Shown piece after piece: positions 5,662 to 8,431 of a stretch of DNA of 8,431 bases. The stretch spans positions 1 to 8,431 of the forward strand of contig JAQBVH010000096.1 in assembly GCA_027623615.1 (NCBI GenBank). Reading direction: 5' to 3'. The position numbers were made by a program, and so were the translations under genes. Each line of letters begins with the position of its first letter. Positions within the stretch are counted from its first letter, which is position 1. The DNA comes from Planctomycetota bacterium. GTDB lineage: Bacteria; Planctomycetota; UBA1135; GCA-002686595. Under the pieces are notes generated by a model. The model was not told the DNA's origin. It worked only from the letters and a program-made list of their open reading frames with translations, and searched no databases.

Positions 5662-6807
5662 GTGCCTCGCTATTGCTCCCGATGCATCCTGCCCGACACG
5701 CGCCCTGGGGTCTTCCTGGACGAGGAGGGCGTCTGTCGCGGCTGCCGTAACGCAGCCCAGAAGTCTCAGCTCGATTGGAGCGGCCGCGCGGCGGCGTTCG
5801 ATGACCTGATCAGCGGAGTCAAGGCCCGAGGAGCTGCCCACGACTGCCTGATTCCGGTCAGCGGGGGCAAGGACAGCTACTGGCAGGTGGTGACCTGCCT
5901 GGAGCGCGGGCTCAAGCCGCTGTGCGTGACCTACGTCTATCCGGGTCGCACGGAGCTCGGGCGTAGGAACCTCGAGGGGCTGATCGCCCTCGGCGTCGAT
6001 CACCTCGAGCTGCGCCTCAGCCCGCGGGTCGAGCGCACCTTCGTCGAGAAGGCCTGGCGCAAGACCGGCATCAGCGGCCTGGTCAGCCACATGGCGATCT
6101 ACAACTGGCCGGTGCGCATCGCCCTCCAGCAGGGCATCCCGCTGGTCGTGTTCGGGGAGAACTCCGCCTTCGAATACGGGTCCGAGGACGACTCGCTGGT
6201 CGGCTCCAAGGTCGACTCCAAGTGGCTGCGCACCTTCGGCGTGACCGCCGGCACCACCGCCGCCGACTGGGTCGACGACGAGCTGAGCGCGCGCGATCTG
6301 GCCTGTCTCTACCCACCGGACGCAGAGGTGATGGCCACGCGCGAGACCGACGTGGTCTTCCTCGGCCACTTCTTCCCGTGGGACCCCGAGAACTCCCTCG
6401 CCGTCGCCAGCGCCAACGGGTTCAGGGCGCGCACGGAGGGCGCCCGGGTCGGGCACTACAACTTCGTCAACATCGACGACGACATGATCGGGGTGCACCA
6501 CCACCCCAAGTGGCACAAGTTCGGCATCACGCGCAGCTGGGACACTCTCTCGATGGAGATCCGCGCGGGGCGCCTGACCCGCGACGAGGCCATCTCCAAG
6601 CTGCGCGCCAGCGGTGACGAGACGCCGCACGACGACATTCATCTGTTCTGCGAGTACCTCGGCATCGATGCGGCCGAGTACCACCGCGTCCTCGAGGGCT
6701 TCCGCAACACCGAACTCTGGACGCGCAAGGACGACCGCTACGTGATCGAGGGTTTCCTCGTCGACGACTTCCCCTGGCCGGCCGACGAGCTGGCTCCCAC
6801 GACATGA
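5662..6807 (+). CDS. N-acetyl sugar amidotransferase (WbpG/PseA type)
   Basis: This 381-residue, full-length member belongs to the family that replaces an acetamido group on a sugar with an acetamidino group, as WbpG does in Pseudomonas O-antigen and PseA on pseudaminic acid. The N-terminus YCSRCILPDTRPG with a second pair in GVCRGC gives a Cys4 metal-site pattern (Cys5, Cys8, Cys25, Cys28). The ATP-pyrophosphatase P-loop SGGKDS is at 67-72, and further family-like blocks include VFGENSAFEYG and FLGHFFPW. Family members take ammonia from a partner glutaminase (HisH/HisF-like in Pseudomonas); no such gene is in this window. The GTG start is supported by the conserved MPRYCSRC start, yet no Shine-Dalgarno is visible before it. 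Its stop overlaps the next gene's start (ATGA at 6804-6807). The exact sugar substrate cannot be determined. Confidence 0.9.
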   Translation: MPRYCSRCILPDTRPGVFLDEEGVCRGCRNAAQKSQLDWSGRAAAFDDLISGVKARGAAHDCLIPVSGGKDSYWQVVTCLERGLKPLCVTYVYPGRTELGRRNLEGLIALGVDHLELRLSPRVERTFVEKAWRKTGISGLVSHMAIYNWPVRIALQQGIPLVVFGENSAFEYGSEDDSLVGSKVDSKWLRTFGVTAGTTAADWVDDELSARDLACLYPPDAEVMATRETDVVFLGHFFPWDPENSLAVASANGFRARTEGARVGHYNFVNIDDDMIGVHHHPKWHKFGITRSWDTLSMEIRAGRLTRDEAISKLRASGDETPHDDIHLFCEYLGIDAAEYHRVLEGFRNTELWTRKDDRYVIEGFLVDDFPWPADELAPTT

Positions 6808-8123
6808 GCCAAGAGCGTCCCGACGTCCTCGTGATCGGCGCCAACCTGCGCGGGTTGACGAGCGCCTACATCGCTGCCCAGCTCGGCCACAAGGTGATCG
6901 TGCTCGAGCGCGCGCCGCGCGCCGGCGGCGCGGACGGGACCTTCCCCACGGCCGAGGGCGACCTGTTCGACCACGGACTGCACCTGCTCGACTTCGAGCG
7001 CTCGGTCGCGGCCACGCGCCTGATGACCCACGCGGTGCAGGGACAGGTGCGCAGGTTCACCTTGAAGCGCGCCATGGTGCTGCGGGGCGAGACGATGCCC
7101 TACGCCCCCACCCGCGACCAGATGCCAGCGTCCCTGCAGGCGCTGCTCAAGGAGGGCGACCTCGTCGACGACATCGGCGAGGCGCCCCCGACCCGCGAGA
7201 ACCTGGCCCGCTGCTACGGCGCGGGCTACGCGAACTTCGTGCTCGACGAGGTGCTGCCCTCGATGCGCACCGAGGTGCGTCACCTGGAGTTCGGGGTGAG
7301 CGAAGAAAAGCTGCTGCCCAACGTCTACCCCTGGTTCTTCCCGCGCGCCGAGCGCGAGCTGGGGACCGGCGACCACTCGCGGCGCTACCACGACCGGCTG
7401 CGGGTCGGCATCGCCCAGGACGTGCTCTACCCGGTCGAGGGCGGCTTCGCCGGCTTCGCCAACGGGTTGATGGCGCGCATCGAGGAGCTCGACGGCGAGG
7501 TGGTCCTCGGCGCCGGCGACGTGGAGCTCGACTGGGAAGAGGGCAGCCACCAGGTGCGCGAGGTGCGCGCCGCGGGCCGCACCTTCGTCTCGGACCAGGT
7601 CTTCTGGGCCGCCGCGTGGGCGCCCCTGTGCAAGCTGGTCGGCATCCCCGTCCAGAACACCGCGAGCGACCGCATGGTGCTCGGCAGCTTCCGGCTCGAC
7701 CGCGAGCCGATGACCGACTACCACGAGATCCTGGTCGGCGACCCGACGATCCCGATCAACCGGGTCTCCATGGTGGGCAAGATCCGCGACGACGGCTCGC
7801 CCCTGCTGCAGATCGAGAACGCCTTCCCCCTCGCGGCCGACGACCCGCTCGACGCCCCCCACTGGCAGGCGGCCTGGACCGACGCGCTGCGCCGGATCGG
7901 CGTGATCACCGATCACAGGCTCGAAGCCTTCGACTTCAAGACCTTCCCGATGCACTTCAACGCGTACGGCATGGAGGGTGAGGCCCTGGTCGACGCCGAC
8001 CCCAGCCTGATCGACCCGAGCGCGAACCTGTTCCCGGTCTCGCCCTCGATGGCGAACTGGAACACGAACACGTACATCCCGCGGGTCATCCGCGAGGTGA
8101 CCCAGCGCCTGGCCGCGGACTGA
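6804..8123 (+). CDS. FAD-dependent oxidoreductase-like protein, amine-oxidase/protoporphyrinogen-oxidase fold
   Basis: This is a 439-residue protein. Residues 7-45 form an N-terminal Rossmann dinucleotide-binding unit: DVLVIGANLRGLTSAYIAAQ, the ribose-binding acidic residue Glu35 in VLER, and the RAGG that usually follows in FAD enzymes of the amine oxidase, phytoene desaturase and UDP-galactopyranose mutase clan. The glycine motif is altered: Gly12-Ala-Asn14-Leu-Arg-Gly17 has Asn where the second Gly of GxGxxG is normal. The C-terminal block (NLFPVSPSMANWNTNTYIP) sits where the second FAD-contact motif is expected but lacks the usual Gly-Arg/Gly-Asp signature. It overlaps the sugar amidotransferase by 4 bases and the next gene by 1 base, so it probably acts on the same glycan precursor or a linked step. 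The reaction is unknown; it might also bind FAD without being a classical oxidase. Confidence 0.8.
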   Translation: MSQERPDVLVIGANLRGLTSAYIAAQLGHKVIVLERAPRAGGADGTFPTAEGDLFDHGLHLLDFERSVAATRLMTHAVQGQVRRFTLKRAMVLRGETMPYAPTRDQMPASLQALLKEGDLVDDIGEAPPTRENLARCYGAGYANFVLDEVLPSMRTEVRHLEFGVSEEKLLPNVYPWFFPRAERELGTGDHSRRYHDRLRVGIAQDVLYPVEGGFAGFANGLMARIEELDGEVVLGAGDVELDWEEGSHQVREVRAAGRTFVSDQVFWAAAWAPLCKLVGIPVQNTASDRMVLGSFRLDREPMTDYHEILVGDPTIPINRVSMVGKIRDDGSPLLQIENAFPLAADDPLDAPHWQAAWTDALRRIGVITDHRLEAFDFKTFPMHFNAYGMEGEALVDADPSLIDPSANLFPVSPSMANWNTNTYIPRVIREVTQRLAAD

Positions 8124-8431
8124 TGGGCGCCGGCGGCGAGACGGCCTGGTTGCCCATCAGGGTGTCGGTCTCCGCCAGGGAGGTCCGCGCCGTCGAGGTG
8201 CGCCGCGGCAGCAAGACCGAGCTGAGCCTCGAGGTGCGCGCCCGCGGACTGCGCAGGCTGTTCGGACGCTCGGTCGAGGTCGCGGGCAACCTGGCCCAGC
8301 GCGCGCTGCCGCCCCGGGCTCGGCTCGAGCTGATCGGCGTCGGGCACGACGGCGGCGAGCGGGGCCTCGGCACGCTCGAGTCGACGCGCGAGCCTGTCGC
8401 GCCCCTCGAGCCGACCACGGTCGCGCCCCTG
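8123..8431 (+). CDS. Unrecognised protein, N-terminal part, continues beyond window
   Basis: An ATG at 8123 shares its A with the TGA of the preceding gene (TGATG), and the frame stays open for 103 codons to the window edge. Nearly every codon ends in G or C, as in the neighbouring genes, so I consider it real. The visible part begins MGAGGETAWLPIRVSVSARE and has alternating hydrophobic residues (VRAVEVRRGSKTELSLEVRA), then an Arg-rich stretch (RGLRRLFGRSVEV) and a Pro/Thr/Glu-rich end. There is no signal peptide or membrane helix so far, and I recognise no family. The one-base overlap implies translational coupling with the FAD-protein gene and membership of the same operon. Confidence 0.7.
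   Translation, partial: MGAGGETAWLPIRVSVSAREVRAVEVRRGSKTELSLEVRARGLRRLFGRSVEVAGNLAQRALPPRARLELIGVGHDGGERGLGTLESTREPVAPLEPTTVAPL

Noticed and set aside
5506..7955. Long minus-strand frames opposite the amidotransferase and FAD-protein genes
   Set aside because: The plus-strand products carry clear motifs (SGGKDS, Cys pairs, Rossmann fold) and their overlaps fit an operon; the opposite frames have none.
1..8431. tRNA, rRNA, CRISPR array or insertion sequence
   Set aside because: No cloverleaf with a GTTCRANNC-like arm, no regularly spaced direct repeats, and no transposase-like product or terminal inverted repeats with target duplication were seen on either strand.

Overview
This is a GC-rich window in which nearly every third codon position of the real genes is G or C. 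Base composition, a large export-anchored protein with repeated carboxypeptidase-regulatory-like folds, and several secreted or membrane proteins of no obvious family suggest a large-genome environmental bacterium. Planctomycetota is my best guess and Myxococcota a possible alternative. This is inference from style: no rRNA or other marker gene is present.

Layout. Bases 1-69 are the last codons of a gene entering from the left (probably GatB, or the related YqeY tail). Its stop overlaps the start of a 115-residue two-helix membrane protein (62-409). A two-gene minus-strand unit follows, read right to left: a polytopic GT-C glycosyltransferase (4005-2596), then, after 3 bases, a 714-residue membrane-anchored protein built from beta-sandwich repeats (2592-448). 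Right of it lie a leader region (4006-4124), a strong hairpin that may be a terminator (4125-4169) and a minus-strand gene for a secreted, acidic, beta-rich protein (5195-4185). A 466-base intergenic region (5196-5661) separates that gene from a plus-strand set of three overlapping genes that runs off the right edge. These encode an N-acetyl sugar amidotransferase of the WbpG/PseA type (5662-6807), an FAD-dependent oxidoreductase-like protein (6804-8123) and an unrecognised protein (8123 to the end). The plus-strand set looks like part of a surface-polysaccharide or glycan-modification locus.

Most notable observation. Two intergenic regions share a roughly 90-base imperfect repeat, matching at about 70 of 91 hand-aligned columns. 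One copy (4097-4006, minus strand) ends directly at the glycosyltransferase start codon. The other (5479-5567, plus strand) lies upstream of the sugar amidotransferase. In each copy the element points toward the downstream gene, and both can fold into the same series of three hairpins, with variation concentrated in loops and one linker. The third hairpin recurs as an exact 15-base match at 420-434, just past the end of the glycosyltransferase two-gene unit. I recognise no known riboswitch or mobile element in it. It may be a cis-regulatory RNA shared by cell-surface glycan genes or a REP/MITE-like intergenic repeat; the window alone cannot decide.
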